From contig DFYR01000043.1 in assembly GCA_002383375.1 (NCBI GenBank), positions 1-23,149 of the forward strand: a stretch of DNA of 23,149 nt, in the 5' to 3' direction. Made by a program: the position numbers and the translations under genes. Positions 9,302 to 17,076 of this stretch are shown here, piece by piece. Each line of letters begins with the position of its first letter. Position 1 is the first letter of the stretch. The notes beneath the pieces are model-generated. The model was not told where the DNA came from, did no database searches, and was given only the letters and a program-made list of their open reading frames with translations. The stretch comes from Spirochaetaceae bacterium UBA4077 (lineage in GTDB: Bacteria; Spirochaetota; Spirochaetia; Treponematales; Rectinemataceae).

Positions 9302-10413
9302 GCGAAGGATTCACTCTGAAATGGCTTGCCTGGGAGGTGACCAGACGCTGCAATCTGCGTTGCGTCCACTGCCGCTGCTCGTCCAACGAGGCTTCCACGG
9401 AGGGTGATTTCTCCACCGATGAAGGGAAACGCCTCCTTTCCGATATCGTTTCTTTCGCCAATCCGGTGGTGGTGCTCTCCGGCGGCGAGCCTCTCCTCAG
9501 GGACGATATATTCGAGCTGGCCTCTTTCGGGACCTCCCTGGGGCTTCGCATGTGCATGGCCACCAACGGTTCCCTGGTGGATGACGGGGTGTGCCGCCGC
9601 ATGGATGAGGCAGGCATTCAGATGGTTTCACTTTCCCTTGACGGAAGCACGGCGGAGATCCACGATGATTTCCGCCAGTGTCAAGGCGCCTTTGACGGAG
9701 TCATCCGGGCCGCGGAAACCTTCCGCCGCAACGGCCGGAAATTCATCATCAACTCCTCCTTTACCAGGCGGAACCGCTCCGATATCCCTAATGTCTTCCG
9801 CCTCGCCAAATCCCTGGGCGCCACGGCCTGGTATATGTTCATGATCGTTCCGACCGGCCGGGGAGCGGATATTCTGGAGGAGCTGATCTCCGGGGACGAC
9901 TACGATGAGATCCTGGAGTGGCATTTCCTCCAGGAGTCGCAAGAGGACGAAATCCTCATGCGTCCAACCTGCGCCCCCCACTATTACCGTCTGGCGCGGC
10001 AGCTTTCCGCCGCCCGGGGGATCAAACAAGAGAGACGTTCCCTCTCCTTCTCCACCGGGGGAGGCAAGGGGTGCATCGCGGCCCAATCCATCTGCCTCAT
10101 TGACTGTTTCGGCAACGTCAAGCCCTGCTCCTACTTTCCCAGGACGGCGGGCAATGTAAAGGAGACCCCCTTGCGGGAGATCTGGGAGAAATCTCCCCTC
10201 TTCCTGGAGCTGCGTGATTTCAGCTTGTACAAGGGCAAGTGCGGCCGGTGCGAGTTCCTGAACGTATGCGGAGGATGCAGGGCAAGGGCCGACGCGGTTT
10301 ACGGCGATTACCTGGCGGAAGAGCCTTTCTGCGGCTATATACCGGCGCGGGCTCGGGCCGCAGATGAAACGGCGGCGCAAAGGGATGATTTACCCATCCG
10401 GTCTATTCCTTGA
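9298..10413 (+). CDS. Radical SAM/SPASM protein, AhbC/AhbD/NirJ-like haem-modifying group
   Basis: A 371-residue radical SAM enzyme. The SAM-binding [4Fe-4S] cysteines are Cys18, Cys22 and Cys25 (CNLRCVHC), followed by GGEP (62-65). A SPASM-like C-terminal region supplies extra cluster cysteines: Cys259, Cys266, Cys270, Cys277 (within GNVKPC), then Cys315-x2-Cys318-x5-Cys324-x2-Cys327, and Cys345. Cys225 sits in RPTCAPHYYR, a motif I associate with AhbC/AhbD/NirJ enzymes. Those remove or convert side chains of sirohaem-derived tetrapyrroles to make haem b or haem d1. hemE and hemH about 4.4 and 5.6 kb downstream fit a tetrapyrrole role. However, hemH implies the ordinary protoporphyrin route, so an AhbD role would be redundant, and a peptide-modifying role remains possible. 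The family call is firm; the substrate is uncertain. Confidence 0.88.
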   Translation: MSEGFTLKWLAWEVTRRCNLRCVHCRCSSNEASTEGDFSTDEGKRLLSDIVSFANPVVVLSGGEPLLRDDIFELASFGTSLGLRMCMATNGSLVDDGVCRRMDEAGIQMVSLSLDGSTAEIHDDFRQCQGAFDGVIRAAETFRRNGRKFIINSSFTRRNRSDIPNVFRLAKSLGATAWYMFMIVPTGRGADILEELISGDDYDEILEWHFLQESQEDEILMRPTCAPHYYRLARQLSAARGIKQERRSLSFSTGGGKGCIAAQSICLIDCFGNVKPCSYFPRTAGNVKETPLREIWEKSPLFLELRDFSLYKGKCGRCEFLNVCGGCRARADAVYGDYLAEEPFCGYIPARARAADETAAQRDDLPIRSIP

Positions 10414-10439
10414 CATGGTTTGAGCGCTCCGGTTAGAGT
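10410..10439 (+). promoter_or_regulatory. Candidate sigma-70 promoter for kinase-uvrB-cobD unit
   Basis: A perfect -35 hexamer TTGACA (10410-10415) is followed after 18 nt by TAGAGT (10434-10439), a 4/6 match to the -10 consensus. The -35 overlaps the stop codon of the radical SAM gene (10411-10413). Transcription would start near 10446, about 60 nt before the next ATG. Identified by eye only. Confidence 0.45.
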
Positions 10440-10508
10440 GGACAACGTTTCCGGGGCATGAGGACCTTTGCGTTTACCCGCTTATTCAACGACAGGAGGC
10501 ATATTGCA

Positions 10509-11654
10509 ATGTCCGATTTTAGCAGGCTCAGTGAGCAGCTGGAGCTGAGAACGGCCGAACTGAGGATGTGCGAGGGACGTTTCCGCAATATCATCTTCAG
10601 GAGCGCGGACGGCATCCTTCTTGTGAGCCGCGAGGGTATGATCCTTTTCGTCAATCCGGCAGCGGAAAGGATTTTCGGCAGGAGCGCCGATGAGCTGGAA
10701 GGGAAACCCTTCGGCTTTTCCCTGTCCCGGGAAAGAACGGAAATATCCATTTCCGGCGCCGGTGATGAGACCCTGACCATGGAGATGCGGCTTGTGGAAA
10801 CCGAGTGGGAGGGAGAGAAGGTCTACCTGGCCACGCTTCGGGACATCACCGGACGCTTGCGCATGGAGGAGCGGCTCAGGAAGAAGAAGGAGAGGCTGGA
10901 GGAGCTGAACAGGACCCTTGAGGAAAAGATAAGGGACGAGGTGGCCAAAAACCGCGAGAAGGACCATCTCCTGATCCTCCAGAGCCGGCAGGCCGCCATG
11001 GGAGAGATGATAGCCGGCATCGCCCATCAGTGGAGGCAGCCACTGACATCCATATCGCTGCTCATCCAGGATCTGGGGGAAACATACGTCTTCGGGGGAT
11101 TCGACAAGGAATACCTGGACGACACCATCAGTAAAACGCTGAATATTATCCAGCACATGTCGCGCACCATCGACGATTTTAGCGGATTCTTCAAGCGGGA
11201 CAAGGAAAAAAAGGCTTTCAACCTGCGACATAATGTGGATCGCGCCGTTTCCTTTGTGGAGACCGGCCTTCGTTATAACAATGTCGCCGTTGAAGTGGAC
11301 ATTGACGACGACCTGACTGTTGTGGGGTACCCCAACGAGTTTTCCCAGGCCCTGCTGAACATCATCGGCAACGCCAGGGACATCTTCCGCGAAAGGCTCA
11401 CGGAAAATCCGGTAATACGCATTGAGGGATACAGGAAAAAGAAAAGGACGGTGATAACCGTCACCGACAACGGCGGAGGGATATCCAGGGAGATCATCCA
11501 TCGCATCTTCGAACCGTATTTCACGACCCGCGCCGTTGAAAACGGCACCGGCCTGGGACTCTCCATGTCGAAGACCATCATCGAGAAACACATGGACGGC
11601 AAGCTGACCGCGTGCAACGTGGAGGGCGGCGCCCAGTTCCGCATCGAAATCTGA
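10509..11654 (+). CDS. Soluble PAS sensor histidine kinase (HQWRQPL type)
   Basis: A 381-residue cytosolic kinase. A short N-terminal helix leads to a PAS domain (about 22-115), then a strongly charged coiled coil (about 118-155). The HisKA-like domain has His173 in IAHQWRQPLTS, a subtype frequent in delta- and epsilonproteobacteria. The ATPase domain has Asn288 (NIIGNARD), G1 DNGGGI (320-325) and G2 GTGLGLS (346-352). ATG 10509 is preferred because AGGAGG lies at 10494-10499, 9 nt upstream. An upstream in-frame ATG at 10458 would add 17 residues but has no such site. There is no receiver or membrane segment. uvrB starts 6 nt after its stop, so the kinase and uvrB are almost certainly on one transcript; a functional link to DNA repair is not implied. 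Confidence 0.92.
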   Translation: MSDFSRLSEQLELRTAELRMCEGRFRNIIFRSADGILLVSREGMILFVNPAAERIFGRSADELEGKPFGFSLSRERTEISISGAGDETLTMEMRLVETEWEGEKVYLATLRDITGRLRMEERLRKKKERLEELNRTLEEKIRDEVAKNREKDHLLILQSRQAAMGEMIAGIAHQWRQPLTSISLLIQDLGETYVFGGFDKEYLDDTISKTLNIIQHMSRTIDDFSGFFKRDKEKKAFNLRHNVDRAVSFVETGLRYNNVAVEVDIDDDLTVVGYPNEFSQALLNIIGNARDIFRERLTENPVIRIEGYRKKKRTVITVTDNGGGISREIIHRIFEPYFTTRAVENGTGLGLSMSKTIIEKHMDGKLTACNVEGGAQFRIEI

Positions 11655-11660
11655 AGGCCT

Positions 11661-13655
11661 ATGGACGCATTCAAGCTCATCAGCGGTTTCGAGCCGCGCG
11701 GCGATCAGCCCGCCGCCATAAGGGAACTGACGGAGGGTATCCTTGCCGGTGAGCGGGATCAGGTGCTCCTGGGTGTCACCGGTTCCGGCAAGACCTTTAC
11801 CATGGCCAATGTGGTGGCTGCCGTCAACAGGCCCACGCTGGTAATAGCCCCCAACAAGACCCTGGCGGCCCAGCTCTACGGCGAATTCAAGGAGCTTTTT
11901 CCGGAAAACGCCGTCGAGTACTTTGTCTCCTACTACGACTATTACCAGCCCGAGGCATACCTGCCGACAACGGATACATTCATCGAAAAGGATTCAGCAG
12001 TCAACGACGAGATCGACAAGCTGCGCCATTCCGCCACCCGCAGCCTCCTCACCAGGCGCGATGTCCTCATCGTCGCATCCGTATCCTGCATCTATGGCAT
12101 CGGCTCGCCCGAGTCCTACCAGGCCATGCACATCTTCTTCCACCAGGGTGATGATTACGGACGGGACAACCTCCTGCGCAAACTGGTGGAGATACAGTAC
12201 GAACGGAACGACATGGATTTTCACCGCGGCGCCTTCCGCGTGCGGGGAGATATCGTGGAGGTATTTCCCGCTCACGACGACGAGCGTGCCCTCCGCATCG
12301 AGTTCTTCGGCGACACGGTGGAGGCGATTGCCGAGATCGACCCCCTGCGGGGGCAGGTCGTGCAGCGCATATCCAAGTGCGCCATCTACCCCGCCTCCCA
12401 CTACGTGGCGACACGGGAGACCCTGGAGCGCGCCGTCGAGTCCATCCGCGTTGAGCTGGAAGAGAGGATCCGCTGGTTCCGGGAGCAGAACATGCTTCTG
12501 GAGGCCCAGCGCATTGAACAGCGCACCTTCTTCGACATAGAGATGATGGAGGAGATGGGGTTCTGCCAGGGTATAGAAAACTATTCCCGCCATTTTGACG
12601 GCAGGGCCGCCGGAGAGCCTCCATACACCCTTATCGACTATTTCCCCAAGGATTTTCTCCTTATCATCGACGAGTCCCACATCACGGTCTCCCAGATCGG
12701 CGGGATGTACCGCGGCGACCGGAGCCGCAAGGAGACCCTGGTGAACTACGGCTTCCGTCTTCCCTCGGCCCTGGACAACCGTCCCCTCAACTTCAGGGAG
12801 TTCAGCGGCAAGCTGAATCAGGCTGTTTACGTGTCGGCCACCCCGGCGGAGTACGAATTGAAGAAGGCAGGGGGCGTTGTGGTGGAGCAGGTGATCCGCC
12901 CCACCGGCCTTCTCGACCCGGAGATAGAGGTGCGCCCGGCGGCCGGGCAGGTGGACGACCTCCTGCACGAGATCCGTGAGACCTCGTCCAGGGGGGAGCG
13001 GACCCTGGTCACCACCCTCACCAAGCGCATGGCCGAGGAACTCACCGATTACTACCGGGAACTGGGGGTGAAGGTGAAATACCTCCATTCGGACATCAGC
13101 ACCATCGAAAGGATGCAGATCATCCGCGACCTGCGGCTGGGCGAGTTTGATGTGCTGGTGGGCATCAACCTTCTGCGTGAGGGTCTGGACATCCCGGAGG
13201 TGTCCCTGGTGGCGATTCTGGACGCGGACAAGGAGGGGTTCCTCCGCTCCACCCGGTCCCTGATCCAGACCTGCGGCAGGGCGGCCCGCAACGTCTCCGG
13301 CAGGGTCATCATGTATGCCGATACCATCACAGGATCCATGCGGGAATGCATCGATGAGACGGAGAGGCGGCGTTCCATCCAGTCAGCCTTCAACCTGGAG
13401 CACGGCATCACGCCCCAGACGGTGAAAAAGGGTCTCAGGAGCATCCTGGAATCCATCGAGGAGCATGATTACGTCACCGTAGCCAGGGCCGCCGAGGAGA
13501 CCGAAGAGTATGTCTCCCCGGAAAAGATTCCGGGGCTGGTGAAAAAGCTGCGCAAGGAGATGCTGGCGGCCGCCAAGGAGCTGGAGTTCGAAAAGGCCGC
13601 GGCCCTTCGTGACCGCATCCGGAGACTCCAGGAAATGGAGCTGGCCGGGAAATGA
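11661..13655 (+). CDS. uvrB: Excinuclease ABC subunit B
   Basis: UvrB is the damage-verifying helicase-like subunit of nucleotide excision repair. It is loaded by UvrA and recruits UvrC for dual incision. The 664-residue length matches the family (E. coli about 673). The Walker A motif GVTGSGKT is at 38-45. The beta-hairpin that clamps DNA includes YYDYYQPEAY (91-100) and the following LPTTDTFIEKD. The Walker B box DESH is at 337-340. Helicase motifs V and VI (LREGLDIPEVSLV, QTCGRAARN) follow. A C-terminal UVR motif (ELEFEKAAALRDRIRRL) provides the UvrC contact. uvrC itself is at the right end of this window on the other strand. The start ATG lies 6 nt after the preceding kinase stop, with only a weak AAGG-type site. 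Confidence 0.97.
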   Translation: MDAFKLISGFEPRGDQPAAIRELTEGILAGERDQVLLGVTGSGKTFTMANVVAAVNRPTLVIAPNKTLAAQLYGEFKELFPENAVEYFVSYYDYYQPEAYLPTTDTFIEKDSAVNDEIDKLRHSATRSLLTRRDVLIVASVSCIYGIGSPESYQAMHIFFHQGDDYGRDNLLRKLVEIQYERNDMDFHRGAFRVRGDIVEVFPAHDDERALRIEFFGDTVEAIAEIDPLRGQVVQRISKCAIYPASHYVATRETLERAVESIRVELEERIRWFREQNMLLEAQRIEQRTFFDIEMMEEMGFCQGIENYSRHFDGRAAGEPPYTLIDYFPKDFLLIIDESHITVSQIGGMYRGDRSRKETLVNYGFRLPSALDNRPLNFREFSGKLNQAVYVSATPAEYELKKAGGVVVEQVIRPTGLLDPEIEVRPAAGQVDDLLHEIRETSSRGERTLVTTLTKRMAEELTDYYRELGVKVKYLHSDISTIERMQIIRDLRLGEFDVLVGINLLREGLDIPEVSLVAILDADKEGFLRSTRSLIQTCGRAARNVSGRVIMYADTITGSMRECIDETERRRSIQSAFNLEHGITPQTVKKGLRSILESIEEHDYVTVARAAEETEEYVSPEKIPGLVKKLRKEMLAAAKELEFEKAAALRDRIRRLQEMELAGK

Positions 13656-13725
13656 AAGGCTCATGGGCCGGATGGAGAGTGGGGAAAACATGCCTCCCCT
13701 GTGGCCGACGGGAGCGCCTTCATCC

Positions 13726-14796
13726 ATGACCAATCCCTTTGACCATGGCGGTTCCGTCTTCGCCATCGCCCGCCGGCTGGAGGCGCCGCCCGAGGAATTG
13801 CTGGATTTTTCCGCCTCCATCAATCCCCTTGGCCCAGCTCCGGGCGTGTGCGAAGCGGTCTGCTCTTCCCTGAGCCTCTCGGTTCATTACCCGGACCGGG
13901 AATCCCTGGAGCTGCGCCGCTCTTTGGCCCGGCTGCACGGGGTGGATGCGGACAACATCATAATCGCCAACGGTTCCACCGAACTGATCTATCTTCTGCC
14001 GCGCATGCTCCCCGGCAAAAGGGGACTCATCGTCGCTCCCGCCTTCACCGAATATGCCCGGGCCCTGGAACGGGCCGGATGGGAAACGGAATACCTCCTC
14101 CTCTCTCCAGGGGACGATTTCTCTCTCTCCATGGAAGGATTGCGCCAACGCCTCAGTCTGGGAGTCGACGCCCTCTTTCTGTGCAACCCTGCCAATCCCA
14201 CCGGCGCGCTTCTCCCCCTTTCCGTCGTCCGGGAGGTCTACGGCATGTGCCGCGGCGCCGGGACATTCCTGGTTCTGGACGAGGCGTTCATGGACTTTTG
14301 CGAGGAGGAATCGGCGAAGGGGCTTATTGCCGGAAACGGCGGCGGCATCGTGCTCCGCTCCATGACCAAATTCTATGCCATACCCGGACTCAGGCTCGGC
14401 TATGCCGTGGCTTCCGCCGGGATAATTGAGCGTTGCGGCAGGGCCATGGAACCCTGGAGCGTGAACACTCCGGCCCAGATAGCGGGCGTCGCGTCCCTGG
14501 CCGATGCCGGCTACCGCGAACGGACCATCCGCTTTGTTAGGGAGCAGCGCCAATCCCTTTGCGACGGCCTTGCCCTCATGCCGGGGCTGAAACCCTTTCC
14601 CGCCGCGGCCAATTATCTCCTGGTGGAGATGGGAAACGGCATGACCGCCGCCGATCTCCGTGACCGGCTCCTCCACCGGAAGATGATTATCCGTGATTGT
14701 TCCAATTACACCGGACTGGACAGTCGTTTCTTCCGGGTGGCGGTGCGGACCGCCGAGGAGAACAACCGGCTTCTGCGGGCCATGGAAGAAATATGA
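13726..14796 (+). CDS. cobD: Threonine-phosphate decarboxylase-like PLP aminotransferase-fold enzyme (CobD-like)
   Basis: A class I/II aminotransferase-fold enzyme, most like CobD. CobD decarboxylates L-threonine O-3-phosphate to (R)-1-aminopropan-2-yl phosphate for the cobalamin nucleotide loop. The N-terminus HGGS...LLDFSASINPLG closely follows the CobD pattern. Other shared features are NPANPTG (154-160), LDEAFMDF with Asp185, the PLP lysine Lys215 in SMTKFYAIPGLRLGY, PWSVN (243-247), and C-terminal NYTGLDSRFFRVAVR. From ATG 13726 it has 356 residues, near the 364 of Salmonella CobD. In-frame ATGs at 13663, 13672 and 13690 are possible; 13690 has a closer GGGG site, but 13726 best matches the family N-terminus. 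Histidinol-phosphate aminotransferase is the main alternative. No other cobalamin gene is in the window. Confidence 0.85.
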   Translation: MTNPFDHGGSVFAIARRLEAPPEELLDFSASINPLGPAPGVCEAVCSSLSLSVHYPDRESLELRRSLARLHGVDADNIIIANGSTELIYLLPRMLPGKRGLIVAPAFTEYARALERAGWETEYLLLSPGDDFSLSMEGLRQRLSLGVDALFLCNPANPTGALLPLSVVREVYGMCRGAGTFLVLDEAFMDFCEEESAKGLIAGNGGGIVLRSMTKFYAIPGLRLGYAVASAGIIERCGRAMEPWSVNTPAQIAGVASLADAGYRERTIRFVREQRQSLCDGLALMPGLKPFPAAANYLLVEMGNGMTAADLRDRLLHRKMIIRDCSNYTGLDSRFFRVAVRTAEENNRLLRAMEEI

Positions 14797-14836
14797 TCTG
14801 CCTTTTCGCGGGACCCCATCTGAACCCATAAGGAAT

Positions 14837-14842
14837 AAGGAG
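14837..14842 (+). promoter_or_regulatory. Ribosome binding site of hemE
   Basis: AAGGAG lies 8 nt upstream of ATG 14851, one of the strongest Shine-Dalgarno sites in the window, and fixes the hemE start. Confidence 0.75.
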
Positions 14843-14850
14843 CAATATCC

Positions 14851-15873
14851 ATGAACACCATTTTTCTTGACGCCTGCCGGGGCCTGCCGGTGGAGCGCGC
14901 CCCGGTCTGGCTGATGCGCCAGGCGGGACGCTATCTGCCCGAATACATGAAGGTGAGGGAGAAATGCGGTTTTCTTCAACTGTGCAAGACCCCGGAACTG
15001 GCCGCGGAGGTGACCATCCAGCCGGTGGATATCCTGGGTGTGGATGCAGCCATCCTCTTTTCCGACATCCTGATCCCAGTGGAGGCCATGGGGATGAAGC
15101 TGGATTTTTCGCCCGCGCCGGTCTTCGAGGCGCCGGTCCGCACCCTCAGGGGCGTGGAGAGCCTGCGCATCCCCTCTCTTGAGGAAGACATGCCTTTCCT
15201 CCCTTTGCTGATACGACTCCTGCGCCGGGAGCTGGAGGGGCGCGTCCCACTCATCGGCTTTGGCGGCGCGCCTTTCACCCTTGCCTGCTACATGGTGGAG
15301 GGGAAGGGCTCCAGGGACTTCGCCACAGTCAAGAAAATGATGTATTGCGCCCCGGAGGTGTTTTCAGCCCTTATGGAAAAGCTGACGGCCATGCTCATCG
15401 CCTATCTGGGCGGCCAGATAAAGGCGGGTGCGCAGGCCGTGCAGATCTTCGACACCTGGGGAGGGATTCTATCGCCCGCAGATTATGAACGCTACGCCCT
15501 CCCCTACACGTCACGGGTGATAGAGGGTCTGGCTGGAAAGGGCGTTCCGCTCATCCATTTCGTAAAGAACGCCGGCGCCATGCTGGATTCAGTGCGTAAA
15601 GCGGGCGGGGATGTGATCGGCCTCGACTGGCATACGGCTCTTGGAAGGGCGCGTGACCTCCTCGGTCCGGATGTAGCGGTTCAGGGAAACCTGGACCCGG
15701 CGGCGCTCTTCGGGCCCAGGCCCCACATCGAGGCGGAAGTGAAGAGGATCCTGGGGGAGAACCGGGGAAGGCCGGGGCATATCTTCAATCTGGGTCACGG
15801 CATCCTGCCGGACACCCCTCCGGACAACGCCAGATTCATGGTGGAATGCGTCCACCGCTTGACGAAAACATAA
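14851..15873 (+). CDS. hemE: Uroporphyrinogen III decarboxylase
   Basis: HemE removes four carboxyl groups from uroporphyrinogen III to give coproporphyrinogen III in the cytosol, a step of protoporphyrin-dependent haem synthesis. The 340-residue length is typical. Family signatures are complete: WLMRQAGRYLPEY near the N-terminus (Arg23 and Arg27 as substrate-binding arginines), FSDILIP with Asp72, GFGGAPFTLACYMVEG with Tyr147, FDTWGG (200-205), GNLDP (279-283), and NLGHGILPDTP with His316. The gene begins 54 nt after the CobD-like gene in the same direction. It is separated from hemH by a palindromic element that starts 7 nt after the stop. The product fits the downstream ferrochelatase. Confidence 0.97.
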   Translation: MNTIFLDACRGLPVERAPVWLMRQAGRYLPEYMKVREKCGFLQLCKTPELAAEVTIQPVDILGVDAAILFSDILIPVEAMGMKLDFSPAPVFEAPVRTLRGVESLRIPSLEEDMPFLPLLIRLLRRELEGRVPLIGFGGAPFTLACYMVEGKGSRDFATVKKMMYCAPEVFSALMEKLTAMLIAYLGGQIKAGAQAVQIFDTWGGILSPADYERYALPYTSRVIEGLAGKGVPLIHFVKNAGAMLDSVRKAGGDVIGLDWHTALGRARDLLGPDVAVQGNLDPAALFGPRPHIEAEVKRILGENRGRPGHIFNLGHGILPDTPPDNARFMVECVHRLTKT

Positions 15874-15879
15874 AGTCTT

Positions 15880-16029
15880 TGTAACTATTCAGCACAAAAA
15901 CTGTCAACTAAGCGTCTGTCATGCCCGAGTGCATTTGTCGGGTATCCATGGCTTTCAAATGAAAACCCTTCTGGATTCCCGATTACAGCCTCGGGAATGA
16001 CAGAAAATTCTATATGCTGAATAGTTACA
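15880..16029. mobile_element. MITE-like palindromic element between hemE and hemH
   Basis: A 150-bp element is bounded by perfect 15-bp terminal inverted repeats: TGTAACTATTCAGCA (15880-15894) and TGCTGAATAGTTACA (16015-16029). It contains a second, inner inverted repeat and no open reading frame of its own. It fills the hemE-hemH gap almost completely, starting 7 nt after the hemE stop and ending 18 nt before the hemH start. TCTTT occurs at 15876-15880 and again at 16032-16036, which may be a remnant of a target duplication, though the boundary does not align cleanly. This structure is typical of miniature inverted-repeat transposable elements mobilised by a transposase elsewhere. The transcript would fold into a long hairpin that could affect hemH expression. 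Confidence 0.75.
15915..16004. repeat. Inner long imperfect inverted repeat of the MITE-like element
   Basis: TCTGTCATGCCCGAG (15915-15929) pairs with CTCGGGAATGACAGA (15990-16004) with one mismatch. Further in, TCGGGTATCCA pairs with TGGATTCCCGA with one mismatch. The 'GTCATTCCCG...CGGGAATGAC' type of arm is a widespread motif of dispersed bacterial palindromes. Together the arms make a long stem with a loop around 15950-15970. Confidence 0.7.
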
Positions 16030-16047
16030 GTTCTTTCAAGGTTTCTC

Positions 16048-17016
16048 ATGAACGAAAAAACCGCAGTGCTTCTTCTCCAGATGGGAGGGCCCGATTCCTT
16101 GGACGCAGTGGAGCCCTTTCTCCTGAACCTTTTCTCTGATCGGGACATCATCCGGCTCGGTCCGGCCTTTCTCCAGCCGGTTGTTGCCCGCTGGATCGCC
16201 CGGCGGCGCGCGCCTAAGGTGGAGTCACAGTACCAGAGAATCGGCGGCAGGTCGCCCATCCGCGACCTGACCGAGGCCCAGGCGCGCGCCCTGGAAAAAA
16301 GGCTGGGTGGCGGTTTCCGCTGTTTCGTAGCCATGCGCTACTGGCGGCCCTCCATCCTGGAGGCCCTGGCCGCGGTGAAAAACGAGGGGCTGACCCGCGT
16401 CATCTCGCTCCCCCTTTATCCCCACTACTCCCGCGCTACCACCGGTTCCGCTTTCAACGAATTGCGGAGGGTGCTCGCCCTGTCGGGGACGGGCTTTGAG
16501 GTCTCATTCATCGAGGATTTTCACGACCGACCCCTCTATATCGACGCCCTGGCGCAGAGGATTGCCGAAGGTATAGCCGGTTTTGACGAACCCGATGATG
16601 TCACCCTCCTCTTTTCCGCCCATTCCCTTCCCGTATCCTTCATCGAAGGCGGCGATCCCTACCTGTCCCGGGTGAAGGAGACGGTGCGGCTGGTGATGGG
16701 GCGTCTTCCCGGCATGCGCCACGAGCTGGCCTTCCAGTCAAAGGCGGGGCCGGTGAAATGGCTGGCGCCCTCCACCGAAGAGACCATCGAGCGCCTTGGC
16801 CGGGAGGGGCGACGCAACCTTCTTGTGGTCCCGGTCTCCTTTGTCTGCGACCATATCGAAACACTCTACGAGATAGACGTCACCTGTGCGGCCCTGGCCA
16901 GGGAGCACGGCATAGGAAATTTCCGCCGCGCCCCATCCCTGAACGACTCGCCCCTCTTCATCGACTGCCTGGCTGCCCTGGTCGAGGGGGAAGCCACTTC
17001 CCGGTGTAATCCGTGA
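16048..17016 (+). CDS. hemH: Ferrochelatase (protohaem ferro-lyase)
   Basis: Ferrochelatase inserts Fe2+ into a porphyrin (protoporphyrin IX, or coproporphyrin in some bacteria) as a last step of haem synthesis. The 322-residue length suits the family. The N-terminus AVLLLQMGGPDSLDAV is characteristic. The catalytic histidine is His192 in SAHSLP, and the acidic metal-path residue is Glu271 in DHIETLYEID. The segment SLPLYPHYSRATTGS is also conserved. The ATG is supported by AAGG at 16038-16041, 6 nt upstream. Its leader has been replaced or extended by the MITE-like element ending at 16029, so its coupling to hemE may be altered. I see no [2Fe-2S] cysteine cluster at the C-terminus. Confidence 0.96.
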   Translation: MNEKTAVLLLQMGGPDSLDAVEPFLLNLFSDRDIIRLGPAFLQPVVARWIARRRAPKVESQYQRIGGRSPIRDLTEAQARALEKRLGGGFRCFVAMRYWRPSILEALAAVKNEGLTRVISLPLYPHYSRATTGSAFNELRRVLALSGTGFEVSFIEDFHDRPLYIDALAQRIAEGIAGFDEPDDVTLLFSAHSLPVSFIEGGDPYLSRVKETVRLVMGRLPGMRHELAFQSKAGPVKWLAPSTEETIERLGREGRRNLLVVPVSFVCDHIETLYEIDVTCAALAREHGIGNFRRAPSLNDSPLFIDCLAALVEGEATSRCNP

Positions 17017-17076
17017 CCATGCGCCAGATAGAGGTTTTCGGGATTATGGGCTGGATACGGCTCCCGGGGGTATGAA

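Noticed and set aside
13726..14796. Histidinol-phosphate aminotransferase (HisC)
   Set aside because: The N-terminal HGG...DFSASINPLG, PWSVN and C-terminal NYTGLDSRFFRVA segments match CobD better; HisC remains a weaker alternative.
13720..14979. Minus-strand open frame of 419 codons opposite the CobD-like gene
   Set aside because: The plus strand encodes a complete PLP enzyme with its lysine and substrate motifs; the antisense frame is a GC-driven shadow.
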